Source: an uncultured Hungatella sp. (lineage in GTDB: Bacteria; Bacillota; Clostridia; Lachnospirales; Lachnospiraceae). Taken from it: a DNA stretch of 64,000 nucleotides. Below are positions 8,174 through 17,179 of the stretch, piece by piece. The stretch lies in assembly GCA_910585645.1 (NCBI GenBank), contig CAJUFP010000009.1, positions 1 through 64,000 of the forward strand. The letters run 5' to 3'. Under the pieces are notes generated by a model. The model was not told the origin of the DNA and did not search any database. It was given only the letters and a program-made list of their open reading frames with translations. Within the stretch, counting starts at the first letter, position 1; each line of letters begins with the position of its first letter. A program made the translations under genes and the position numbers.

Positions 8174-9193
8174 ATGGCGATTTTGGTAACTGGCGGAGCC
8201 GGCTATATTGGAAGCCACACCTGCGTGGAACTGCTGAACGCCGGGTACGACGTGGTGGTTCTGGACAATCTGTGTAATTCCTGCAAGGAGTCCATAGTCC
8301 GGGTGGAGGAGATCACAGGCAAGAAGGTTACATTCTACGAGGTGGACCTTCTGGATCAGCCGGCGGTGAAAAAGGTGTTTGACAATGAGAAGATCGAGTC
8401 GGTCATCCATTTTGCCGGCCTGAAGGCAGTGGGAGAGTCTGTGTATAAACCTCTGGAGTATTACCACAACAATATAACCGGCACGGTGATCCTGTGCGAT
8501 GAGATGAGAAAACATGGGGTGAAGAGCATTGTGTTCAGCTCATCCGCCACGGTTTACGGCAACCCGGCCTTTGTTCCCATCACGGAGGAGTGCCCCAAGG
8601 GCGAGATCACCAATCCCTACGGACGGACAAAGGGCATGCTGGAGCAGGTCCTGACCGATCTTCACACCGCGGACCCGGAGTGGCAGATCATGCTCCTTCG
8701 CTACTTTAACCCCATCGGAGCCCACGAGTCCGGAAGGATCGGGGAGAACCCCAAGGGAATTCCCAACAACCTCCTTCCCTATATTACCCAGGTGGCTGTG
8801 GGGAAACTTGTGTGCCTGGGCGTGTTCGGCAATGACTACGATACTCCCGACGGAACCTGCGTGAGGGATTACATCCATGTGGTGGATCTGGCAGACGGCC
8901 ATGTGAAGGCGCTGCAGAAGCTGGAGAAGAGTGAAGGCGGCGTGTGGATCTATAACCTGGGAACCGGCACCGGTTACAGCGTGCTGGATGTGATCAATGC
9001 CTTTGAGGAGGTCAACCAGCTTAAGATCAACTACGTGTTCAAAGACCGAAGGGCCGGGGATGTGCCGCAGTGCTACGCGGACCCGTCCAAGGCGAAGGCG
9101 GAGCTGGGCTGGGTGGCCAAGAGAGGGATTAAGGAGATGTGCGAGGATTCCTGGAGATGGCAGAAGAATAATCCGGAGGGGTATGAGGAGTAG
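8174..9193 (+). CDS. galE: UDP-glucose 4-epimerase
   Basis: GalE interconverts UDP-glucose and UDP-galactose, for galactose use and surface glycan precursors. The extended SDR fold is complete: NAD-binding GGAGYIGSHT near the N-terminus, FAGLKAVGES, SSSATVYG, catalytic NPYGRTKGMLE (YxxxK) and RYFNPIGAHESG. The ATG at 8174 gives 339 residues and is preceded by GGAGG at 8161-8165; an ATG at 8159 in frame would place the ribosome site inside the gene. It stands alone between two terminators, so it has a separate transcript or relies on read-through. Confidence 0.97.
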   Translation: MAILVTGGAGYIGSHTCVELLNAGYDVVVLDNLCNSCKESIVRVEEITGKKVTFYEVDLLDQPAVKKVFDNEKIESVIHFAGLKAVGESVYKPLEYYHNNITGTVILCDEMRKHGVKSIVFSSSATVYGNPAFVPITEECPKGEITNPYGRTKGMLEQVLTDLHTADPEWQIMLLRYFNPIGAHESGRIGENPKGIPNNLLPYITQVAVGKLVCLGVFGNDYDTPDGTCVRDYIHVVDLADGHVKALQKLEKSEGGVWIYNLGTGTGYSVLDVINAFEEVNQLKINYVFKDRRAGDVPQCYADPSKAKAELGWVAKRGIKEMCEDSWRWQKNNPEGYEE

Positions 9194-9235
9194 AGGTTTC
9201 TGTCAGACAGAGATGATGGAGGAAAGCAGCAGAAC

Positions 9236-9266
9236 GAAAAGCAGGGGGATGTCCCTGCTTTTCTTA
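9236..9266 (+). terminator. Terminator after galE
   Basis: An 11-base perfect stem (9236-9246 with 9253-9263) with a 6-base loop ends in CTTTTCTT. It separates galE from the flagellar operon. Confidence 0.75.
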
Positions 9267-9596
9267 AAGTGTGTTAAAAATATGACATATAAACCTTAAA
9301 ATTTTGCCGGATATTGCAGATTTTGTGTGTAGATTTTGCTAAAAAATGCGTTCCGCGTCAATTTTCGACAAAAAATTTTTTGAATGCATTGACATAAAAA
9401 AATCTATAGTGCATAATTAACATAAAGGAATTAAGGCGTTACGATTGAAAATAATCCATGTTTTTAAAGTTGATTTTCAAGAAGAAAAGTGATATTATAA
9501 TTGAAGCATGGTCTCAATAGATTTGATACCAATTATTTACTATTGCAAAAATTTGGACTTTCATAGAAAATGGAATGAGAGAGGAGAGAGTTTTTT
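9267..9596 (+). other. AT-rich leader region of the flagellar operon, no gene
   Basis: This gene-free, AT-rich stretch holds the promoter at 9389-9417 and then about 175 bases of untranslated leader before flgB. I looked for a GEMM (cyclic-di-GMP) riboswitch, a T-box and a sigma-D promoter and saw none. A second TATAAT at 9496-9501 has no properly spaced -35 box. The long leader may still bind a regulator. Confidence 0.6.
9389..9417 (+). promoter_or_regulatory. Sigma-A-type promoter of the flagellar/chemotaxis operon
   Basis: A perfect -35 TTGACA at 9389-9394 and a -10 CATAAT at 9412-9417 are 17 bases apart. As in other Firmicutes, the early flagellar operon that itself encodes sigma-D appears to be read by the housekeeping sigma factor. 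Confidence 0.78.
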
Positions 9597-9989
9597 ATGT
9601 ACGAGATGTATGGCAATGGGTTGGCTCTGACCGAGAAGGTACTGGATTTTTTGTGGCAGCGTCAGACCGTATCCTTGAATAATGTGGCCAATGTAGACAC
9701 CCCGGGATTTAAGTCCCAATACATAACATTTGAAGAAGAACTTGGCAAGAGGATCACAGAGGCCAACAAGGGCAGGCGGTCAGCCAGACAGTCGGTGTAT
9801 GACGCCATCGGCGCTTCTCAGTCATGGCTTAACACCACATGGGATGAATCCAGCAGGTTGGACGGCAACAACGTGGATATGGATCAGGAACAGGTGGAGA
9901 TCGTCCGGTCAGCCTACGAGTACCAGTACATGTTGAACTCTTTTAATAACGATATAAACCGGCTTAAGAGCGCGGCGCGGAATTTTTAA
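9597..9989 (+). CDS. flgB: Flagellar basal-body rod protein FlgB
   Basis: FlgB is the most proximal rod subunit, exported by the flagellar type III system and joined to the MS ring through FliE. The 130-residue product has the rod/hook signature LNNVANVDTPGFKSQYITFEEEL near residues 25-45 and a helical C-terminus ending in FNNDINRLKSAARNF, both normal for FlgB. It starts the operon behind GAGGAGAG. In most Firmicutes flgC follows directly; here the next gene is fliE and flgC lies about 14.5 kb downstream. Confidence 0.95.
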   Translation: MYEMYGNGLALTEKVLDFLWQRQTVSLNNVANVDTPGFKSQYITFEEELGKRITEANKGRRSARQSVYDAIGASQSWLNTTWDESSRLDGNNVDMDQEQVEIVRSAYEYQYMLNSFNNDINRLKSAARNF

Positions 9990-10067
9990 ATTAAGATTTA
10001 ACGTCAGAAGCTTAAGACGGCGGATACAGAGAAAACCAGATTCTAAGATAAGGGGACGGGGAACGTT

Positions 10068-10391
10068 ATGGAAGGAGTATCATTTATCACTCCCATGCAG
10101 CTGTGGAGCGCAGGGGGGATAGGGGGCGGTCTGGAGGAAACCCAGATGATGCCTTCACTGAACGCGGAGGCGTCATTGTTTAAGGATGTTTTTAAAAATA
10201 CCATTAACCAGGTGAGGGAGACTCAGGCAGATGTGGAGTATAAACAGTATCTGCTGAGCACAGGCCAGATCGATGACGCTCACACCTTACCGATCGCGGA
10301 GGCAAAAGCCAGCCTTAGTCTTGATGTACTCATAACATTGCGGAACAAAACATTAGAGTCCTACAATGAACTGATCAAGATGAATGTTTAA
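10068..10391 (+). CDS. fliE: Flagellar hook-basal body complex protein FliE
   Basis: FliE is the adaptor between the MS ring (FliF) and the rod. The 107-residue product has a variable N-terminal third and a conserved helical C-terminal half (FKDVFKNTINQVRETQADVE, then LDVLITLRNKTLESYNELIKMNV). The ending with YNEL(I/M)KM is the usual FliE signature. It lies between flgB and fliF in the expected order apart from the missing flgC. Confidence 0.93.
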   Translation: MEGVSFITPMQLWSAGGIGGGLEETQMMPSLNAEASLFKDVFKNTINQVRETQADVEYKQYLLSTGQIDDAHTLPIAEAKASLSLDVLITLRNKTLESYNELIKMNV

Positions 10392-10419
10392 GATCTGACA
10401 GGAAGTACATGTTGGGGAA

Positions 10420-12204
10420 TTGGATAGGGGCAGCAGCAGGCTGCGGCAAAGAAAAAATGACAAAAGGTTGGATGAAGAAGTGGATAATTTAAAAGAACGC
10501 TGGCAAGGTGTCCCGGAAAAAACCCAGAAGATCATAAAAGCAATCGCAGGGGGAACGGCTGTGATTGCTTTAATTGCGATTCTTGCCCTGTATCTTCTGG
10601 GGGGAGATTCGAATTATTCTACGCTGTTCACAGGGCTCAGCCAGGAGGAGGCAACCCAGGTGGTGGGGCTTCTCCAGGATGAGGGGATCGAATATCGCTA
10701 TGACGCCAATAGCGGGGCCATACGGGTTCCGGAAACTATGGTTGAAAAGACCAGAGTGGACCTGTTGAGCAAAGGATACCCAAAGAGCGGTTTCGCGTAT
10801 GATATGTATCTGAACAATACAGGTCTGATGACCACAGAATCAGATAAAAAGCTGATCACCAAGTATGAGCTGCAGGACCGCTTAGGGGCCACCATCAGGA
10901 TGTTTGACGGTGTTCAGGACGCTAAAGTCACCATCACCGAGGGGACGGAGGCTCTCTACGCGTGGGAGGATGATTCCGCCGCGGATGCCTCGGCTTCGGT
11001 CATGGTCACCATGAAAAGCGGCAGCACGCTTACAGCGGACAAAGCCCAGGCCGTGAAGAACCTGATCTCCCATGCGGTAAAGGGAATGAATTTTACCAAT
11101 GTGGCAGTGTTTGACGCGGACACCATGATGGAGGTAGGCGGTACCGGGGACGGCACCAGCGCCGCCGGGGCCGCGTCGGACCTTGCCAGCCTGACCACTT
11201 TGGTGGAGAACGGCATTGCGGCCAATGTCAGAAGGGTCTTGGAGAAGCTTTACGGCGCAGGCAATGTGGCGGTGTCGGTAAAAGGTACGCTCAATATGGA
11301 GCGCCTGATTCAGGAGAGCACGCAGTATTCTACTCCGGAGAAGATCAACGAGCAGGATAAAACGGGGATCCTGGAGCGGGAAGATATTACCAGCGAGGGA
11401 AGCGCCGCGGCTAACCAGAACGCTGGCGGGCTGGTGGGGGCTGATGCCAACGCGGATGTTCCCAGGTATACCAATGAGGACGGAACCGGAGCGGCCCAAG
11501 ATCAATACAGCAACTATACAGCCTCAAGAGAGTGGCTGGTAAATGTGTTAAAAGAGCAGCGCCAGATTGATCCGGGGATTCTGGAGGACACTACCATCGG
11601 CGTGGTGGTCATTACGGGAAGGACGGACACTCCTACTCAGGAACAGCTCATCAGACTGGTTGCCAATTCCGCCGGTATCCCGGTGGAGACGGCGGCGGAC
11701 AAGATAACCATCATCCGCGACGCGGGAGTGGTGGTGGATGTGCCGCAGCCGCCCGATACACAGACCGGAGGGGACGTTCTGGAGATCGTCCGGACGATAC
11801 CATTGCCGATTCTGATCGCCATCGGAGCGGGAATCCTTCTGCTTCTGTTGCTTCTTATCCTGCTTCTGATCAGAGGCAGAAAGCACAGGAGAGGTGAAGT
11901 CGTCATGGAAGGCGGCGACTTTATCGACGGCGACGCGCTGTCAGCCGACGGGCTGGAAGGCGAAAACCTGGCTCTTGCCGAGGAAGGCGCGGGTATGACG
12001 CCGGCTATGGAAGAGGAAGACGAGTTTACGAAGAATGAGGAGATCATGAATCTGCGGATGCAGCGCAGTCTGCGTCTGAAGCAGAATATCGGCGACTTTG
12101 TGGATCAGAACCCGCAGATCGCGGCGAAATTGGTACAGAGCTGGCTGAGAGGAGAGGAGGTAGACGGAGATGGCAGAGGCAAACGTTCCGGCAGAAGCAA
12201 GTAA
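10420..12204 (+). CDS. fliF: Flagellar MS-ring protein FliF
   Basis: FliF forms the membrane ring on which the export gate, rotor and rod assemble. There is a membrane segment at about residues 39-61, a periplasmic ring-building region starting with YSTLFTGLSQEEATQVVGLL, and a second membrane segment at about 462-485. The cytoplasmic tail, which should bind FliG, is long and acidic. The start is uncertain: the frame opens with TTG at 10420 with a weak ribosome site, and TTG at 10468 or GTG at 10480 would also keep the first membrane helix. The end overlaps fliG by 35 bases. At up to 594 residues it is slightly longer than the Bacillus protein. Confidence 0.94.
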   Translation: MDRGSSRLRQRKNDKRLDEEVDNLKERWQGVPEKTQKIIKAIAGGTAVIALIAILALYLLGGDSNYSTLFTGLSQEEATQVVGLLQDEGIEYRYDANSGAIRVPETMVEKTRVDLLSKGYPKSGFAYDMYLNNTGLMTTESDKKLITKYELQDRLGATIRMFDGVQDAKVTITEGTEALYAWEDDSAADASASVMVTMKSGSTLTADKAQAVKNLISHAVKGMNFTNVAVFDADTMMEVGGTGDGTSAAGAASDLASLTTLVENGIAANVRRVLEKLYGAGNVAVSVKGTLNMERLIQESTQYSTPEKINEQDKTGILEREDITSEGSAAANQNAGGLVGADANADVPRYTNEDGTGAAQDQYSNYTASREWLVNVLKEQRQIDPGILEDTTIGVVVITGRTDTPTQEQLIRLVANSAGIPVETAADKITIIRDAGVVVDVPQPPDTQTGGDVLEIVRTIPLPILIAIGAGILLLLLLLILLLIRGRKHRRGEVVMEGGDFIDGDALSADGLEGENLALAEEGAGMTPAMEEEDEFTKNEEIMNLRMQRSLRLKQNIGDFVDQNPQIAAKLVQSWLRGEEVDGDGRGKRSGRSK

Positions 12205-13237
12205 TCCGGCGGGGAAACCGGAAGGCGACGCTCCCATAACAAACCCAAAAAGCAAAGCTGCTCTGGTGGTTGTATCCCTGGGAGCGGACAGGGCGTCCCA
12301 GATCTACAAGTACCTTAGCGAGGAAGATATCGAGGAGCTTACATACGAGGTGGCAAAGCTGGGAAAGACCACGAACACACAGGTCGAGACCACGCTGGAT
12401 GAATTTTATAAATTGTGCCTTACCCATAAGATGATGACCGACGGCGGCCTGGATTATGCCAGGAACGTACTGGAGAAAGCTTTCGGTGAATCCACGGCCA
12501 GAAATCTTTTGGAGAAGGTGTCAAAGACTCTCCAGTCCAAGCCGTTTAACTTCTTTATGAAGGGAGACCCCAAAGCCCTCCTGTCCCTTTTGCAGAACGA
12601 GAGGCCGCAGGTTATTGCTTTGATCATGGCTTATATGGACGCGGAACAGGCGGCTCAGGTGCTGGAGCAGCTTCCGGACGAGAAGAGGATCCTTACTGTG
12701 GAGAGCATGGCCCGCATGGACCGTGTTTCCCCCGAGGCCATTGCTATTGTGGAGGAGGAGATGAAGAGGAAGTTTGCTACGATTATCACCAGTGAGGATA
12801 ACATGAACCTTGGCGGCGTGGACTATGTGGCGGACATGATGAACCACATCGACCGCGGAAGCGAGCGGAAGATCTTCGAGGAATTGGACAAAAGAAATCC
12901 GGAGCTGTCCCAGAGCATTCGGGAGAAGATGTTTGTGTTCGAGAATATCCTGGATATGGACGACAGATCCGTACAGCGTTTTGTCAGGGACTGCGACAGC
13001 AAGGATGTGGTGTTTGCCCTCAAGGGTTCTTCGGAAGATATGAAAGCTACGTTCTTCCGAAATATGTCTAAACGTATGGCAGAGTCTGTCCGGGCCGACT
13101 TAGAGATCACTACCAATGTCAAGAGAAAAGACGTGGAGGAAGCTCAGCAGCGTATTGTTAACATTATCCGCAGATTGGAAGATCAGGGCGAAGTGATCAT
13201 CAAGAAGGGAGGAGCGGATGATGATATCATCCTCTAA
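12170..13237 (+). CDS. fliG: Flagellar motor switch protein FliG
   Basis: FliG is the rotor protein that contacts the stator and carries torque. The 355 residues include an N-terminal FliF-binding domain (residues 30-110), a middle domain with ENERPQVIALIMAYM-like sequence, and the C-terminal torque domain. LDMDDRSVQRFVRDCDSKDV and KGSSEDMKATFFRNMSKR contain the charged residues expected of the stator contact. A 25-residue Ala/Pro-rich N-terminal tail precedes the conserved part. It begins inside the 3' end of fliF and its own end overlaps fliH by 20 bases, implying coupled translation. Confidence 0.97.
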   Translation: MAEANVPAEASNPAGKPEGDAPITNPKSKAALVVVSLGADRASQIYKYLSEEDIEELTYEVAKLGKTTNTQVETTLDEFYKLCLTHKMMTDGGLDYARNVLEKAFGESTARNLLEKVSKTLQSKPFNFFMKGDPKALLSLLQNERPQVIALIMAYMDAEQAAQVLEQLPDEKRILTVESMARMDRVSPEAIAIVEEEMKRKFATIITSEDNMNLGGVDYVADMMNHIDRGSERKIFEELDKRNPELSQSIREKMFVFENILDMDDRSVQRFVRDCDSKDVVFALKGSSEDMKATFFRNMSKRMAESVRADLEITTNVKRKDVEEAQQRIVNIIRRLEDQGEVIIKKGGADDDIIL

Positions 13238-14105
13238 GCGGGTGATCAAACAGCCGGAACGGTTGGGAAGCGGGGCCATCGAAACATACCTCCCCCCCAC
13301 AGAGCAGTTTATCAGCAGCCGGGTGACGCCGCGGGCTCCCGTATTTCCCCGGTACACCCCGGAAGGGGTGAGGGCGGACGATCTGGAACTGGCTTTGAAG
13401 GAGACGGCATCGACTTTGCCGGAGGAGGAAGAGGTCCTGGGAGAGGTTCCGGAACATTCTGGGGAGGAGAGATCCCAAAACTGGAGAGAGGAAGAGGCCA
13501 GGATTCTGGAGGACGCCAAAAGGGAGGCGGAGCAGATTCTGGAAGAGGCGAGAAGACAGGCGGACGAGGAGTACACAAGGGCTTTTGAGGATGGCCGTCA
13601 GGAAGGCTATGCCAGCGGCTATGAGGAAGGCAGGCAGAGCGCCGAGAGAGAGTTTCGGGATGAGATCGAAGATCATCTTCATGAGTTTGAGGAAGATATG
13701 CGAAAAGCCCTGGACGCTGTGGACACAGCCAGAAAGAATTGTCTCCACACATATCTGGAGGAGCTGAAAGACTGCGCCATCGCCATAGGGGAAAAAGTGA
13801 TCCATATCAGCCTCAGATCCAGCGGGGAGGTCATCAAGCAGATGATCATATCCGCCACGGAGAAACTGAAGAAGACGGCATGGGTCAAGATCTACATGGA
13901 TAAGTATGACTATGACATGATGATGGAGGCTGACGCCGGGGTTATTGACGAACTCTCCCATCTGTCGGATAACATCAAGTTTATCGTCATGGATAAAGAG
14001 GACAGAGGAAGCTGTATCATCGAGATGCCGGAGGAGATCGTGGATGTCAGCGTCAATACACAGATCGAGAACATCAAGGATATACTGGAGAATGTAAGGA
14101 TATAG
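13218..14105 (+). CDS. fliH: Flagellar export apparatus protein FliH
   Basis: FliH holds the export ATPase FliI in check and links it to the C-ring. The 295-residue protein has a long Glu/Arg/Ala-rich coiled coil (about residues 80-150, with EEEARILEDAKREAEQILEE-type heptads) and GxxxG-like spacing (EGYASGYEEGRQS). The C-terminal domain resembles the V-ATPase E subunit (GEKVIHISLRSSGEVIKQMI). GGAGCGG precedes the two ATGs at 13218 and 13221. A C7 tract lies at 13292-13298 near the 5' end. Confidence 0.9.
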   Translation: MMISSSKRVIKQPERLGSGAIETYLPPTEQFISSRVTPRAPVFPRYTPEGVRADDLELALKETASTLPEEEEVLGEVPEHSGEERSQNWREEEARILEDAKREAEQILEEARRQADEEYTRAFEDGRQEGYASGYEEGRQSAEREFRDEIEDHLHEFEEDMRKALDAVDTARKNCLHTYLEELKDCAIAIGEKVIHISLRSSGEVIKQMIISATEKLKKTAWVKIYMDKYDYDMMMEADAGVIDELSHLSDNIKFIVMDKEDRGSCIIEMPEEIVDVSVNTQIENIKDILENVRI

Positions 14106-14130
14106 AGAAAAGAGGAGCAGGGAGTCTCAT

Positions 14131-15432
14131 ATGTTTGAAAAGATACCTCAGCTGATCGCCAAGTCAGAGACGGTCAGCCACATCGGAAAAATCGAAAACG
14201 TAGTGGGAATGTCCATGGAGGCTTCCGGCGGCCGCTCCAGCATCGGGGATATCGTAATGATATACAACGAAGAGCAGAACCGCCAGATGCCTGCGGAGGT
14301 GGTAGGGTTTAAGGACGGCAAGATCCAGCTTATGACCTATGAGGCCACCAGCGGGATCGCCTCGGGCAGTTTTGTCCGCAATACCCGCCACAGACTGAAG
14401 GTTCCGGTAGGGGATTTTCTTCGGGGAAGGATCATCAATGCCATGGGGGAGCCTATAGACGGAGGGCCTCCGATTCAGTCCGCCAGGCATTACACCGTGC
14501 AGAGCCCTTATATCAATCCTCTGAACCGTCCGCCCATCCGGGAGAGACTGGAGTTTGGCGTCAAGGCCATAGACGGCCTCAACACCATCGGGAAAGGCCA
14601 GAGGATCGGGATCTTTGCCGGTTCCGGTGTTGGAAAGAGTACCCTTATGGGGATGATTGCCAAGAATGTCAAGACAGATATCAATGTGATCGCTCTGGTA
14701 GGTGAGCGTGGCCGCGAGGTGCTGGAATTTGTCCAAAAGGATCTGGGCGAGGAGGGCATGAAGCGGTCCGTGCTGGTGGTGGCTACCTCAGACCAGCCGG
14801 CTATGCTCAGGATGAAGTGTCCTCTGGTGGCAACGACCATTGCCGAGTATTTTAAGGATCAGGGTTATGACGTGCTGCTGATGATGGATTCCCTTACCAG
14901 ATATGCCATGGCCCAGAGAGAGATCGGTCTGGCCATTGGGGAACCGCCCATTGCCAGAGGCTACACCCCGTCTATCTACGCGGAGTTCCCCAAGCTGTTG
15001 GAGCGAAGCGGTAATTTTGACAGAGGTTCTATCACAGGAGTTTACACGGTCCTGGTGGAAGGCGATGACACCAACGAGCCTATCTCCGATACGGTGCGCG
15101 GTATTCTGGACGGTCATATTGTCCTAAGCCGCCAGCTGGCCAATGAAAACCATTTCCCGGCCATTGATATTGGGGCCAGCATCTCCCGTCTGATGGTGGA
15201 GATCGTGCCAAAGGAGCACCAGAAAGCAGCGTCCAGGTTCCGAAACCTTTTGGGGATCTATCAGAAGAACGCGGATCTGATCTCCATCGGAGCCTATAAG
15301 AGAGGCAATAATCCGGCATTGGATGAAGCGGTTTCCAGAATCGAGGCAATAAACGGATTTCTGCAGCAGGGGATCGGGGAGAGTTTCAGCTATGACGAGA
15401 CTCTGGAGCGCATTAGAGCTATTACAGGCTGA
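14131..15432 (+). CDS. fliI: Flagellum-specific ATPase FliI
   Basis: FliI is the F1-beta-like ATPase that drives unloading of flagellar export substrates at the membrane. Walker A GIFAGSGVGKST is at about residues 160-171, GERGREVLEFV follows, and the Walker B strand LLMMDSLTRYAMAQRE and GEPPIARGYTPSIY are intact. The length of 433 residues is typical. The gene is flanked by fliH and fliJ, its regulator and stalk partner. Confidence 0.97.
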   Translation: MFEKIPQLIAKSETVSHIGKIENVVGMSMEASGGRSSIGDIVMIYNEEQNRQMPAEVVGFKDGKIQLMTYEATSGIASGSFVRNTRHRLKVPVGDFLRGRIINAMGEPIDGGPPIQSARHYTVQSPYINPLNRPPIRERLEFGVKAIDGLNTIGKGQRIGIFAGSGVGKSTLMGMIAKNVKTDINVIALVGERGREVLEFVQKDLGEEGMKRSVLVVATSDQPAMLRMKCPLVATTIAEYFKDQGYDVLLMMDSLTRYAMAQREIGLAIGEPPIARGYTPSIYAEFPKLLERSGNFDRGSITGVYTVLVEGDDTNEPISDTVRGILDGHIVLSRQLANENHFPAIDIGASISRLMVEIVPKEHQKAASRFRNLLGIYQKNADLISIGAYKRGNNPALDEAVSRIEAINGFLQQGIGESFSYDETLERIRAITG

Positions 15433-15455
15433 TTCTGATACCGGAGGAGTACAAA

Positions 15456-15914
15456 GTGAAACAGTTTCAATACAGATTGGAGACCGTGCTGGACTACAAG
15501 ACCCAGGTTCTGGATAATCTGAAGACAGAACATGCGGTGATTATCCAGAGTGTAAACAGAAAGCAGGAAGAGATCCGCGGCTTGCACCAGGAATTGAGCG
15601 GGATGGAAAGTGAATTTGACAGGACAAAAGAAGCCGGAGCCACCATACAGAACTACCGGCTATTTGATATGTGCATCGGCCGCATGGAAGAGATCATAGA
15701 TGAAGAGAAGGAACGCCTGCAGGTTTTGAGAAAGCAGGAGGAAGCCAAGAAACAGGAAGTGATCACCGCGAAGGTGGATACTTCTAAATTTGAGAAGTTA
15801 AAGGACAGGAAGTTCAGGGAGTATCAGAAAGAAGCAGCGAAAGCCGACGAGACGTTTATCGAGGAGTTTGTCTCCAACACATCTCTGCGGATCCGCCATC
15901 AGCACAGAGGATAG
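15456..15914 (+). CDS. fliJ: Flagellar export protein FliJ
   Basis: FliJ is a small coiled-coil stalk of the FliI ATPase. This 152-residue product is almost entirely charged helix and starts FQYRLETVLDYKTQV, the usual FliJ opening. The start is GTG at 15456 behind GGAGGAG. Sequence conservation in this family is low, so the call also rests on its position after fliI and before fliK. Confidence 0.88.
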   Translation: MKQFQYRLETVLDYKTQVLDNLKTEHAVIIQSVNRKQEEIRGLHQELSGMESEFDRTKEAGATIQNYRLFDMCIGRMEEIIDEEKERLQVLRKQEEAKKQEVITAKVDTSKFEKLKDRKFREYQKEAAKADETFIEEFVSNTSLRIRHQHRG

Positions 15915-15994
15915 GCAGAGGTGTCATGACTTTGACGGTCACAGCCAAAAGCTGTTGATCATAGATATTAATGTAAAGAAAGGAGGGAGATACC

Positions 15995-17161
15995 ATGGAG
16001 GCAGTTAAAATGCCAAGCACTACCCAGGTGAAAGGCCAGGTAAGAACCACATCCCCGGACGCGCCTAAGGGGAGCGATGAATTTATGAAGCTTCTCCAGG
16101 TGAAGAAAGATCAGGCTAAGCCGGATAAAGCTGAGGAAAAACCCACAGACGGCAAAGACGGTCAAAAGGATGTGGACAGTGTATCCCAGGGCAAGAAGGA
16201 AGATCCCAAGGACACAAAGGAACAGGAAGTTGCCGATAACACGGTTGTGGACCAGGACGCTCTCTTGCAGGCAGCGATGCAGCAGACAGCGGCCCAGATG
16301 GCAGGGATCGTCACAGTGGAATCACCGGCATCAGAGGAAGTCGCTGCAGGGGACGAGATCGCGGTTGCCCTGACCACAGAGGACGCGGCGCCTCTTCCGG
16401 AAGCGAGGCCTTCTGTTAAGGAGGAAGCGCAACCCGAGAAAGCAGAGCAGGATTTCGTAAAAGCGGCGGGGCAGCCACAGACCAGGGAGCAGGATTCCCA
16501 GGCAGCCACAGACCAGGGAGAGACTTTGCCAAAGCAGGAAGATTTTAGAGTTTCCAATGCTGGCAATGAGGTCAGGAGAGACCAGGAGGAGAGGCCTTAC
16601 AAGGTTCAGACAGAGGCAAAGCCCCAGGAGCCATCCAGGATGGAGGAGAAGACAGAAAGCGCGAACAGCGTCTACAGTCAGGAGACTCAGAAAGGGGAAA
16701 CACAGCATGTGTTTGAGAGCCCCAGGACTGAGGAGGTTCCCTTAAAGACCAGCCAGGACACATTGCCCCAGGATCTGGGAAGGACGCTGGCGGACCGGCT
16801 TCCGGGAACCGGCAGGGAGCTTGTGGTGGAATTGGAACCGGCAAACCTTGGAAAACTGACCATCAAGATGGTTTACGAGGCAGGCAAAGCGGCGGTATCC
16901 ATTATAGCCACCAATCCCAAAACTCTGGAGATCCTGAACCAGAAGGCAGCGGAGATCGCAGGCATCCTGGAGGAGAAGACAGGGCAGGAGACCATCATCT
17001 ACACGGAAGCGCCCCAGCAGGAAAGTCAGGAGGAGAATCCGGACCAGAATCATGGCAGACGGGGAGAAGGACAGGACCAGGAAGAGAGACATGGAGCCGG
17101 GGAAGAGAAACGCCACGACGCGGAGTCCTTTGCCCAGCAGCTTCGGCTAGGTCTTGTGTAA
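15995..17161 (+). CDS. fliK: Flagellar hook-length control protein FliK
   Basis: FliK measures hook length and switches export specificity. Residues 1 to about 265 are a low-complexity Glu/Gln/Lys/Ala-rich ruler. The conserved C-terminal domain (about 270-345) has VVELEPANLGKLTIKM and IIATNPKTLEILNQKAAEI, matching the FliK hook-length domain. The tail after about residue 350 is again polar. A 20-base direct repeat with a 31-base period (16470-16489 and 16501-16520) lies in the ruler and is read in two frames. AAGGAGGGAG precedes the ATG at 15995. Confidence 0.9.
   Translation: MEAVKMPSTTQVKGQVRTTSPDAPKGSDEFMKLLQVKKDQAKPDKAEEKPTDGKDGQKDVDSVSQGKKEDPKDTKEQEVADNTVVDQDALLQAAMQQTAAQMAGIVTVESPASEEVAAGDEIAVALTTEDAAPLPEARPSVKEEAQPEKAEQDFVKAAGQPQTREQDSQAATDQGETLPKQEDFRVSNAGNEVRRDQEERPYKVQTEAKPQEPSRMEEKTESANSVYSQETQKGETQHVFESPRTEEVPLKTSQDTLPQDLGRTLADRLPGTGRELVVELEPANLGKLTIKMVYEAGKAAVSIIATNPKTLEILNQKAAEIAGILEEKTGQETIIYTEAPQQESQEENPDQNHGRRGEGQDQEERHGAGEEKRHDAESFAQQLRLGLV
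16470..16520 (+). repeat. 20-base direct repeat with 31-base period inside fliK
   Basis: Bases 16470-16489 and 16501-16520 are identical. Because 31 is not a multiple of three the copies are read in different frames (QPQTRE and AATDQG), so loss of one copy would shift the frame of fliK. Confidence 0.85.
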
Positions 17162-17179
17162 GAGAAAGAAGGAGAGTAT

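Noticed and set aside
9267..9596. Cyclic-di-GMP riboswitch or sigma-D promoter ahead of flgB
   Set aside because: No GEMM core sequences and no TAAA-N15-GCCGATAA-like element could be found; only a sigma-A promoter is supported.
13292..13298. C7 in fliH and G7 tracts at 18111-18117 and 18750-18756 as phase-variable homopolymers
   Set aside because: Seven bases is short for contingency loci and such runs occur by chance in GC-rich sequence; population data would be needed.
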